From Planctomycetaceae bacterium (GTDB lineage Bacteria > Planctomycetota > Planctomycetia > Pirellulales > Pirellulaceae), in NCBI GenBank assembly GCA_020638975.1, contig JACKHN010000018.1, positions 1 to 64,000 on the forward strand: a DNA stretch of 64,000 bases, given 5' to 3'. Shown here one piece after another: positions 63,401-64,000 of the stretch (within the stretch, counting starts at the first letter, position 1; every line of letters begins with the position of its first letter). The position numbers and the translations under genes were made by a program. The notes below the pieces were generated by a model. It ran no database searches. It worked only from the letters and a program-made list of their open reading frames with translations, and was not told where the DNA came from.

Positions 63401-64000
63401 GTTAGACCCACAAGACAATACACGTCTGCATACCGTTGAAGGTTGGGCGACCGGGATCTCTCGAGGACCGTTGAGTGCGACCGACGAAACGAATCAAACC
63501 TTGCAATTCAGTGTTGTGCCTGTGTCGACAGGCCTGCAGATTGGCAATCTGAGTTTTGTATCGCCGCCAGCGATCGATCCTTTGACGGGGAATTTAACCT
63601 ACGAGACAACGCCGGACACCAACGGCGTACGTGTCTTTAGAGTAACGCTGCAGGACAGCGGAAGTGGCATCTTCCCGAACGTAAATATGTCGCAAACGGA
63701 GACTCTGACGATTAGTGTGGCGGCGGTCAACGACCCGCCAAGCTTCACGATCGCGGGTACAAGTCAGACCATTATTGAAGACGCGCAGTTCCAAATGGTC
63801 ACCGGCTTTGTGACAAATATTTCCCGCGGTCCAGCAGCGCCCTCCGACGAAGACGGACAAGCGCTTACCTTTAATGTTACGACCGTGGTTGCCGGAACGA
63901 CGACCGACGCCGCCTCCGCTTTTTTGCATTTTCCAGAGGTGAGTCCGTTAACGGGTACCTTGACGTATCAACTTGCGCCGGATGTTAACGGTAGCTTCGA
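39474..64000 (+). CDS. Giant LEPR-XLL multidomain surface protein, 3' end beyond the window
   Basis: Frame 3 is open for 8,175 codons from ATG 39474 to the window end. In order (residues): basic N-terminus and LEPR-XLL (34-44); NRG repeat (120-210); DG/FEFD units; matrixin-like domain without zinc ligands (823-985); PPC-type domain (1000-1240); beta-helix (1283-2220) interrupted by two Fn3-like units (1623-1850); PPC-type domains (2220-2625); propeller (2635-4140) interrupted by DG/FEFD units (2966-4020); jelly-roll (4140-5780) interrupted by DG/FEFD units and six PPC-like repeats (4623-5590); beta-helix with an inserted second propeller (6073-6310); closing domain with DRGALERSDF; DG/FEFD units (6583-7165); GEVED domain (7277-7449); at least six cadherin-like repeats. 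Paralogue of gene 2 over most of the scaffold. Cysteine is very rare and, where I saw it, paired (near 40668/40701 and 50840/50877). Inferred to be extracellular and adhesive or structural; a dockerin is expected at the missing end. Confidence 0.92.
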   Translation, partial: MSNRRQRLSNHLFPGAGRKRRKDLHRQGGRKLFLEALEARQLLAVGPQLIGIQPNNDALLRFDETDFLTVSPQELVLKFDEAQRFNSMSLRELPGQIQITRSNLDGEFEAASAVESFNTGNAVAVKFSASRLGEDQNGISLTFTKSNQGSAGGPSITVTGKQISVRLNTNSGNETTARDLVNAINGNANAGTLISAEIISGNPDEKLTNIATNAPPVVLSGANDIAIHPGFIGPGASPNENEIIFRFAEPLPDDLYRIDIYGSQKTVANENILVVEGTASAFSDGQSFTITDEAGAERIFEFDNGTGAALGTGVIAINFSSGMDRSAIAAEIATAVAASGLDVDAAPRGRQVRLVGAARVDVTGISNSNVNGVSLTLESTPVISRHPALALRNNDTDCTFVESGQTFVGCAQNDVNENGVDDSFDLNPIHFELDLGAEIIAVVPQPTSRRVQTVALAGNPNGGVFRLTLAGETTGDIAYNADAVAVRQALEALPNVNPGDLIVTGASPIWRIELMAGAPSTEVTHIKGDASRLQPAASGQAVRVTETGSLLQARSQIVVYFTDDDLAGSSVRTPAGFDPATSPAVTPSVVDPRFYQLIATKGTVENVDDGAPIIPQSVFYDPDTDSAVLTFGMPLDELASGDETFRLRIGTMEERPAPPFSVDLLADAGSSFATATPIGATLSVNGKGNTFNDGESFTVTDAGGTTIAFEFDDGTGPALAAGIVAVNFNSGMDQMALASAIAGAINGAFVPGTATSSNDRVQLSGAFAVNTSTVHLATETLGGVILSANIDPQPLLVDFPGANDEPGHRQLSAPGDKHIGDNSADRQDGIRTIEYNFRQDYGFVADAQGQLQAVSNLITERQEERAREIFEILGNEAGVQFVETPASGLIIATGDLRAVAAAQGFTNLTLGGNTLGRLGKTDVQRGAGVSLQDIVVLDAADLWNDNFGRNNDSTRFSWFESAISLVGSFLGLGSALDLPQLSITGGDPSLNFGNPLEPIYPGDQDLVHLQHLYRPDSTDIDLYQFAVPTGMDGVFTAETLAERLPNSSLLDTNLQLYRETTVVKFVADAILIQDGDYIEITVAGDTQRFEFDSDTDPGDVGAGSKRVAFTSTSTRATLAQNLKEQIDSAFNAANIEAVVSGATITLSSVAMVTEISANLAPRLAVETQRELIAQNDDYFSNDSFLEMPLGPGRYFVGVTASGNNDYDPVIEDTGLGGTTQGFYQLRLHFRPGVDTAIVDIDNPTRPATQLDGDGDGTPGGVYDFWFKTAAPTGLEGVGEPRTIYVDKSHVPELGNPSNPVGTLQNPFNNIRNAFDLDPQRPNNAAAANAGDIVRIVGNPGADGDIATLTDNLAYQIGFDSLGRSLPDGATMEVPQGVTVMVDAGAVFQLRRARIGVGSHLPGIDRSEGALQVLGTPENEVYFTSYHDEAIGRDLFPFATSPKAGDWGGIVFRADIDRAAGNVVLGEEGIFLNYVNHADIRYGGGSVIIGSVPQVIAPIHINSMQPTLTFNTITGSADAAISADINSFEEINFHAPRYQRISFTSDYSRVGPEIHGNQLTRETASGQLVSNTLNGLFVRTVTPAGNTADILTVSARWDDTEIVHIVGENIEIQGTPAGPLEELIGPPIGLIIRNAGAGGDLGAGIYHYRISYVDRYGQEGPLSDGTQPINVGANSSVVLGQLPTLSSGGDFVARRIYRSRGDNQGPYTLVAQLDGDTTTFTDTGNERGGVMLSPSVAGTLLSSSAGGSLRQGTYNYKVTFVNVFGQELAPSSATSGVTISGNPNVNGLPGVGTIQLTNLPVPDASFGLITERRVYRSSNAGAGPYALVSVLDATTATTLTDNGLAAGTRLLGQYRPRQDARLAIDPLVVVKLDGARIETGVGGQLIAEGQEGLGIVMTALEDDRYGAGGTFDTSNNGATGGTPGDWSGIYVGPFASASLDHVLLAYGGGVSRVEGTFNGFNVLDIEQARVRVANSLFEFNANGLGGQGQSTDATRVGRGFNEAATIFVRGAQPVILDNVIRDNAGPAISINANALNHFLLRDPGRTTGAIDRLEGFRDNQGPLIHGNRLANDPAISSTVINGMDIRGQTLTTESVWDDTDIVHVLRDEIIIPDFHTYGGLRLQSSPTQSLVVKLDGSTTAGFTAMGRPLEIDDRIGGILQIVGQPGSPVVLTSLADDTAGAGIRPDGDPQTDTNGNGNASVPQPGDWRSIRLDQYAHDRNVEVVIEGESRDVDSPGTNSTPDDAQLLGTIGADEKGSDENLRLGFNINGFLNDPRDIDVFSFNGTAGTEIWVDLDRTTFAFDPIVELIDGNGVVRARSVNSTTESGGTSTVFAGPGVEAFTMQKTPPYAGQDFWTINPRDAGMRVVLPGAVGVSGTYHLRVRSNPQPINSIDNLQGGLTAGAYQMQLRLRELDEVAGSTVRFADIRYAMTGVEVIGQPVHSPLTGEAAEDSSDNDTRATAQNVGNVVTSDRGAISIAGRLNTAGDVDLYQFQVNYQQVSVSPRTFETIFDIDYADGVSRANTNLYIFDAGGNLVLSATDSNVGDDRPSPLGGSNVSDLSRGSVGSQDPYIGTVELSEGVYYAAVTSNARVPADIGQFLLQNPANPLARLEPVHSLDRIAEDHIDSTGGSTAQPRGELTDLIDANSAVPFFLGDVTLFVSQQFGSIRGATGVPDTRLLTVDPFTGAVETVVNDAASGNVASFDDDIGDIALRADGRLFALTVADSHFHTAPPLIPSDAHSGNFLNIDTGNGVSTFIGDDGLETYQEDPANPGRAILSHPRTPTISDGYGVQFEAMTFGTIQGNIAGDRLIAVGRRGDAFSLQGRVINPEVGIKENLLYELDPATGLIRHDDGTPTLVNDPARGPRDDSLTNAGLVGEILTSPRITAVDATSPTPNQPGFSSNFNIQDGAFSSFTVQDRIGNLHGFEFDAGFEIRQNVNQRLDGSINESQTVKDGYFFILDPDSGVRGDEVIFQIDTGAVLDVLVGGNSIPDGETITVQIPGRGGVTFEFDRVDLANNPAPTFNAIPVTGQTSALGVATGIANAMLAAGITAQATDTRVTVEGESAIGISPNLRDLGYLRVEGERSGPGRDAPILQSVDGEALRLAGDGSTFQLNTSSTGGNAVTFEFDSGFYFEVPVGGGADVSDGATFRVLNLTGSGQRDVTFEFDPGAVLQVPANGGQGVLDGMTFTINNATNSVTFEFEDTRNGPAGTASDETIAFDPQTATQDSLTDSIIAAIVRQQGTLALTPVNLGLGRIGLGRGTGLSINIPASTTLQSRGAPGVVAGNTPIFTNYTDSQDTVATRVAAAMNSASLNLGQLVTNLGDGIVHVGGQSQLLQGISQHAIPTNNSELLLRGLPGSNVNTGYVLQVPQAGATDLMEFPGPQTFRIQNRANNADVTFEVDTGFGFDVPLSAGRNFTERPQPSTFVISNNGVPVTFEFDAGYSLVIPNSWQTTFQDGQTFTISLGVQSVVFELEAPGGGGVGQTAGVNNIPVTFDTNTDSINTLALKVATAINSQAGTLALTATSFNDNTGEVYLGGTTANHTIPSSGPLQLFGAPGVASGNIRIGVDANTTSRDVIVNAVVAAINSQSATLQLATANVGNGRGFIGGTVNHTFTDASPLTTFGNPGVAAGNVRIALNPATDTRQSVANIISQAILNQNQSPSDLQLTPTVQANGRIVVGGAIAHVVSNASNLILAGSPGQSTNQLIPFAPGPTFTSVDTANAMSTAIATASALPQSRQFASGNLISDGQTFQIQDGDLTLTFELDDTTLPPISGSQPNIVTPGNIRVPFCSGNVPAGQTPSCVTSSASQVAQIVATVIDANVRPLVTVEARSDRVFVRETGLDASTVEIVRDLLVVNGQGIVFTPGTSPIVKLRNPGDTDLIQAFTEENRINDGVAQDIAQAVSSTGGFNFGASGDGTRINFPDIPPQGSSLTVQGIDIAGVPVWTLEPNSLPGVSNAEITAIPFFARDNAFAIANRISDAINNTLSPEINARAEGAFVRLDSGEITQISAPMVAAGKGPGGLVTGLAVVPNAVGGTTGRAYAVTDTGGLYALDIDIDEPTLSVRTTYVESSVGDLLGIQFAGLVKGPSNVEGGRYSQLLFGVDVNGELYAFNRAGQLQPVFADGQTSVSTGLTNVNGLAFSDLDSNLWHQTNIRSTDPGHGINAAFDGSRPAQAGGASLYFGSEVSRDYDFAGGAQGTVVSNGFSLKGYSAADQPVLYFTYFSDLELDGTLQDSFRVYISSDDGDWRPLASNTPFAQTIHDNSNSWRQARIPLGDFAGQENLRLRFEFSTAGDSNVGHDPTTGDELRAVPGAMLRDGDVVVIDGQGYEFDLGVTLVAPSGASLTSGNTFDIAGNVYTFVSGSPADAFEVPFSPSDTAVAIAQRIQTAINATIAPGVAPIRSENRVNLVDNRIPRPGPLVVTAPALPSTFVEGVPGVQDPNNLLVQVNSGMTRTEVATQLKNVLENAFAEQVLLALDGSQFIDGDTFTLDDLSTVASFELDSGFTLSVPPGGARLSEAGIADGDTFTISDGGFNDVTFEFDKDGSFNPANERIPVTDGSSRLTVALQIESTINALPAAQRAALGLAPRLVANGLQIVGAPGTTLQIEPKSFVPKRVFASEQSGDNGSLPDAILTKIDGLGAVTVDAFIGDGPFAASSGDYDWYKVDHIAAGQIITARIDAVTRTSGSTLDAVIGIYDEAGTLLAVNDDDSVTTDSFLAFTTKNPGDYFVVVHGTKAGASATGADFQLNPSDSASGQGVGTTGAYTLTIAVDNGLIGPTPIPQIEVTNSLGDDGALNRATPTDLSVPGDVVGRGIIRAPAARGSVRAAAVIGDGPFGATTGDYDWYAVRGVAGGQFITVDVDAVSLPAGSTLDSSVAIYNSAGNRLVTNNDDGVTTDSFVGFRAPLTGDYYVVVHGNGNAFQIDPLDSSTGQGVGTVGNYEVTITVGAAALGAVAPTTVGARESDDTSTTATGTGLVNRGTVKLTSVIGGNGDLAGAFANSSGDYDWYQIAGVDAGQIITVDVDAVTRRGGSTLDSSVGIYLPGQTTPLAFNDNDGVSTDSYLTFAAPSAGQYFVVVHGHRIDALNPAAAFQTAPDIASSGAGADSSGVYDLTIHVDTALISTTPIVLPTGSGGEDFDGTINSAVATGIQGRGAVIIPATIGNANPTITNGDYDWYSITVGTDQLITVDIDTVVTSGLDASVAIYDAQGTLLTTGGNDGLTTDPFVTFRPGVQGTYFVVVHGHPDPLNGVQQDPRAANTGRGVQTLGDYTMTIVVDSDPVGPLPLVLSEPNGSRPLANSTGLAGRGAVRIPGVIGDDTATTGDYDWYLIRGAKAGQRITVDLDARTLPAGASSLDATIGLYSATSLTPIAINESDGETADPYLSYITQAAGDYFVVVHGFGSLFQSNPSVPGSGPGAGTTGPYEIQIVLDDLATPSARSVAAQENDGSIGQATPTGIIGEGVVVVSGRIGDVPFAATTGDYDWYQMSGVTANQYITVDIDAVGLSRGSTLNSSVGIYNSLGVLLASNTDFSNSQDSFLIFQAPADGDYYAVVHGNGNLFQTNPNDPLSGRGAGTTGNYLLRLAVLDTPLPIQDDSGLGKDDGTPGVAVGNERVFFAPSSTFTSANVAQEIAMAIDGSALGASGSITTATNNRQIVLQRPSLLLPDVVLNPGTTALEMLGNTNATATNVAIDLVKQHEDLLRIINHNVDDPGPLGLERGSLAGDPSPIPPPKNPFGILGRDRIGFNSPQRGQSNNGEGIFIDDIVIGFAERGELVTGPSAGANFVANPLVGPNDILVGEYQLEIRKGTRFLGASGTTTDFSARTFNTNDRLLEQVSIAMPPATEIGDGTTFTIGDGVHQVTFEFEDLSLPASSPNKGIQQGRILVGFDSSISEPDYVIAQRVRDLINGPEVQAVLNISSDSSDGFLIGSQSLTSTSNVVSLFGAITTSGLAATLYGNPNDPSHFGERGDANHFRDQGQILIQSNVVSNASTFGIVVDPGVRDDLASGNSSPHPGPVRNLRELNTDNFAPGVVISNNLLFDNQSGALRFSGSPQGPGQQRASVPFGRIINNTFVAPEDSISIGALITDDNGDLFAFDVGGLGLIHLGQTAQAFGATALSPTGQLFGVQFPQSVLYSIQFSLNGGAGPIPTTRIAPVVDTSGAAVILNALGFRADGRLFGAGTNANNQNFIFEVNPTTGVATQLLSLGTVVSAGDIAFDAAGNLYATGTGGELVFADAALTNVQTIGNLGGPDFFGLTFFPGTRLLAFRTTGQILEIDPLTAIATPLAQLNDPALGIIFDAATFIEPIPLAVGVGVEIANNAAPTILNNVVVGFQSGIDIDSTSQNTVIAGNIYQSNNQNTNFVGEDFAISLGPFDPLFISRARKNFYLEPGSLAIDSSVDSLLDRDSFIRVKEPLEILSSPILAPSYDVTGQLRVDDPDVEPPFGFGENVFIDRGALERSDFIGPTVELISPRDDDADGIDLRNPGATIVELAPGVVSTSFRIRLIDGLPPADPFGGIGVDDLTVTSAAISVTRNGELLLDNIDYSFSYNDTSDTIQLTPLSGIWKPDSTYVITLNNSDRYVITAPAGNEVVDRAQFRVKEVDAVTGLPATQLFEFDSGYTIELPETLALQVPVEGGRLGGVRDGERFTISVAGVPTTFEFDTNGSLTSSGNTRISITSTSTQSEITELILAALQAPALQLTPVNLGNGKIHLGSTAAHSLLLNSFLGEVRFASTGVPQNVADGDSITISDGTRVLHFEFDRDGQTRAGSIPIGITKGQTGTLLTHRELGAELTKAIQTAILNGRIDDDGGALVATDLRDGRVHLGGSRLHEVRRVAGASSQVALTGQVGVQQGFGIQTRGAALQIVADRVGLQMRMPTGGGADVSDGQFFTITEHVAGGTRSAIFEFDTNGFVRPGRVGIHVTGTESPMALAGLVKVAIETADIGLSPITPTSAVLDLGSASSMYVLDLSNSTNFQQSGISDGQTFVVDNGVGIFTFEFDIDQNVSSPNIAVPIVTAGDAARVATQIASVVGTSGLGFNAAQLPRSLGGGVLDAGEPLAMTHLWDLSNANLTKTGQAGGIRDGETFTVTLNGVTRTFELDSDGSVQTGGDVISFDNTSSAEVVANAMVPVLRGAGLGLNPVSVGLGAIELLNATSHILNFTPLPAAPAGASHLRQIGVLGDVSANSVSFIPAAEFLGAQVAVSIQEALADSSLTSVRTSLGGGARVFVDGATNVAAATGIPALDGVRGSVTFVGAVKDLAKNPLKANQLSGETQFTITLGEVRVDFGDAMDPLTTFDGQYPTKQSNNGAAHIIVGDNPLRLGATVDAELDGQPTNDAVGDDNNGVDDEDGVMGLTGLVRGVSTTFTVNASAAAFLDAWIDFNQNGNWEDRGEQILSSVRVNAGNNVFTIRTPEMATLGQTTARFRISSLGGLRPTGLARDGEVEDYAIRVSPNDRPTIVAPGIPDVPAVEDDTLATNALLRFDVSPYFTDPDLGAPTNDILRFSIPEGGISDPGLVSAAFDADGRTLLLTLTPNRSGQALVVVRATDQGGLFVEDFFAVTVAPQNDPPFLTVTQSAFSGREEIPLTLTGITVGDDDAAEGGGTGKIEVTLTTRRGTLNLRTNVPGGVRPGDFITSVDNSTTPPTRRLVVTASPAAINATLAASNGLTYTGDIDFSGADSVVVTVNDLGNFPGPASSTIPTTIGVTIDPVNDAPVLTTLGVQTVAEDTDLVLNGLVITDPDVGNATMRVSITATQGIIRLNSANGVNPQGLISSGANSSAAVTLLGTRDELNAVLNGIVFRGEQDFSGIASVTINVNDLGNSPGPIMQQSTQVIDIQVLAVNDAPTFTIVQPILPPISEDAGLQNVQLISLANVTRGPATATDEAGQAISFLLSRVPGAGDLAFSVSPTINPATGVLSYAPSANSNGRAVFDVAVMDSGGVANGGVDTSAPIRITITVNAVNDAPRFTKGANQQIDEDALDPQDNTRLHTVEGWATGISRGPLSATDETNQTLQFSVVPVSTGLQIGNLSFVSPPAIDPLTGNLTYETTPDTNGVRVFRVTLQDSGSGIFPNVNMSQTETLTISVAAVNDPPSFTIAGTSQTIIEDAQFQMVTGFVTNISRGPAAPSDEDGQALTFNVTTVVAGTTTDAASAFLHFPEVSPLTGTLTYQLAPDVNGSF
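39573..39605 (+). other. LEPR-XLL N-terminal motif of gene 3
   Basis: LEALEARQLLA follows GAGRKRRKDLHRQGGRKLF, giving the same basic-then-LEPR arrangement as in gene 2. After it VGPQLIGIQPN matches VGPNLVAIRPN of gene 2, which confirms that the two genes begin with homologous sequence. Confidence 0.87.
41940..42440 (+). other. Matrixin-like metalloprotease fold without zinc-binding histidines (gene 3)
   Basis: TIEYNFRQDYGF, REIFEILGNEAGVQFVET and ATGDLRAV align with the domain of gene 2. The helix that should carry HExGHxLGLxH reads SLVGSFLGLGSALDL (42363-42407): none of the three histidines nor the glutamate is present, and the Met-turn is LSITGG. The loss differs in detail from that in gene 2, so both copies are probably non-catalytic. 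Confidence 0.65.
43320..46130 (+). other. Right-handed beta-helix with two inserted Fn3-like units (gene 3)
   Basis: First block has TIYVDKSHVPELGNP, GTLQNPFNNI, GVTVMVDAGAVFQLRRARI, AGDWGGIVFRAD and DTEIVHIVGENIEI. At 44340-45030 two Fn3-like units follow (GIYHYRISYVDRYGQEGPLS and GTYNYKVTFVNVFGQELAPS, each ending in RRIYRS/RRVYRS and a TTFTDTG or TTLTDNG strand). The second block resumes at VVVKLDGARIETGVGGQLIA and runs through PGDWSGIYVGP, FVRGAQPVILDNVIRDN and DTDIVHVLRDEI. Block boundaries match gene 2. Confidence 0.72.
48370..51530 (+). repeat. DG/FEFD repeat block inserted in the propeller of gene 3
   Basis: The propeller is interrupted after FILDPDSG (about 48355) and resumes at GLVTGLAVVPNA (about 51540). 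Between lie units of the form DG-x-x-[FI]-[TRQ], a short turn, then VTFEFD, followed in complete units by an ALAxxVAxAINSQ helix and a TxNxGxGxVxLGG strand. Clear DG motifs are at about 48435, 48897, 49015, 49834 and 50710. The same unit appears elsewhere in gene 3 (about 40318, 41547, 52917, 53034, 57003 and 59220-60960) and sparsely in gene 2 (14090, 14630, 21285). Function unknown. Confidence 0.75.
53340..56260 (+). repeat. Six tandem PPC-like repeats (gene 3)
   Basis: Six units of 150-180 residues, each with a GDYDWY (or close) strand, at 53445, 53991, 54477, 54981, 55434 and 55905, giving spacings of 546, 486, 504, 453 and 471 bp. Each continues with G-x-x-ITVDIDAV, GSTLDSSVGIYN, NDDGVTTDSFLxF and GDYFVVVHG, then GTTGxYxLxI. 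This is the beta-sandwich pattern of bacterial pre-peptidase C-terminal (PPC) and related domains, which bind carbohydrate or surfaces. Units have diverged, so the expansion is not recent. Confidence 0.8.
57690..58400 (+). other. Small propeller inserted in the last beta-helix (gene 3)
   Basis: After the helix strand GRIINNTFVAPED comes a set of blade-like repeats: ITDDNGDLFAFDVGG, ALSPTGQLFGVQFPQ, ALGFRADGRLFGAGT, AFDAAGNLYATGTGG, GTRLLAFRTTGQILEIDP. The helix resumes at VEIANNAAPTILNNVVVG. In gene 2 the same two helix strands (VRITNNTVFGEE and AILVDNNASPTILNNIIA) flank the vWA domain. Confidence 0.7.
59220..60960 (+). repeat. Second DG/FEFD repeat block of gene 3
   Basis: Further DG-type units at about 59394, 59691, 60117, 60408 and 60708, each with a FEFDTNG/FEFDRDG/FELDSDG strand about 12-15 residues after the DG. 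They lie between the closing domain of the last beta-helix (FGENVFIDRGALERSDF) and the GEVED domain. Gene 2 has the FAAGxETLTF block at the comparable place. Confidence 0.75.
61303..61818 (+). other. GEVED domain (gene 3)
   Basis: Starts GEVRVDFGDAMDP and continues with HIIVGDNPLRLGATVDAELD, DDNNGVDDEDGV, AFLDAWIDFNQNGNWED and ends RISSLGGLRPTGLARDGEVE with DY. The DFGDA, VDDEDGV, WIDFNQNG and GEVEDY motifs are diagnostic of the GEVED family, found in secreted bacterial proteins; the acidic clusters suggest calcium binding. Gene 2 has no counterpart. Confidence 0.85.
61824..64000 (+). repeat. Start of the cadherin-like array of gene 3
   Basis: Six NDxP linkers are seen (about 61825, 62160, 62590, 62985, 63347 and 63728), and the array runs off the end. 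Units are of the LVNDLGN class (62160-62980) and then the GPAxATDExGQ class (62990 on), the same order as at the start of the array of genes 1 and 2. Confidence 0.85.

Overview
The window is almost entirely filled, on the + strand, by giant genes for modular surface or secreted proteins of a kind known from Planctomycetes. Three things point there: arginine-rich N-termini followed by a LEPR-XLL sorting motif (LEQLEQRQLLA at 9508-9546, LEALEARQLLA at 39573-39605), long arrays of cadherin-like/VCBS-type beta-sandwich repeats joined by VNDAP-type linkers, and C-terminal type I dockerin repeats. A Pirellula/Rhodopirellula-like planctomycete is likely, but genus cannot be decided from this window. 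I see no tRNA, rRNA, CRISPR, transposase or metabolic gene, and no credible gene on the minus strand.

Layout. (1) <1-8856: C-terminal 2,951 residues of a first giant protein: 23 VNDAP-linked repeats, then a dockerin. (2) 8854-8981: a palindromic, MITE-like element whose left end supplies the stop codon of gene 1, followed by about 430 bp of non-coding DNA with a good promoter. (3) 9412-39264: best read as ONE gene of about 9,950 codons (roughly 1 MDa). It appears as two long frames (9412-25053 and 25513-39264) because seven single-base indels cluster within about 530 bp. Undoing them restores frame 1 on both sides and a von Willebrand factor A domain with an intact DVSGS metal site. (4) 39265-39473: a 209-bp gap with a promoter of the same architecture. 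(5) 39474->64000: a third giant gene, open for 8,175 codons and running off the window.

Genes 2 and 3 are paralogues along most of their length and share one scaffold in the same order: LEPR-XLL; Ig-like and small repeats; a matrixin-like domain that has lost its zinc ligands; PPC-type domain; right-handed beta-helix in two blocks; more PPC-type domains; beta-propeller; jelly-roll; a final beta-helix; the cadherin-like array; and a dockerin in gene 2 (the end of gene 3 lies outside the window). Into this scaffold each gene carries different cassettes, sometimes at the same position: nine Calx-beta-like repeats and a vWA domain in gene 2; two Fn3-like units, a DG/FEFD repeat block inside the propeller, six PPC-like repeats inside the jelly-roll, a small propeller where gene 2 has vWA, and a GEVED domain in gene 3. 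This cassette exchange at fixed scaffold sites is the most interesting feature of the window.

The proteins probably act together at or outside the cell surface as long, calcium-rich adhesive or structural fibres. That is inferred from domain content; nothing in the window identifies ligands or a cohesin partner for the dockerins.
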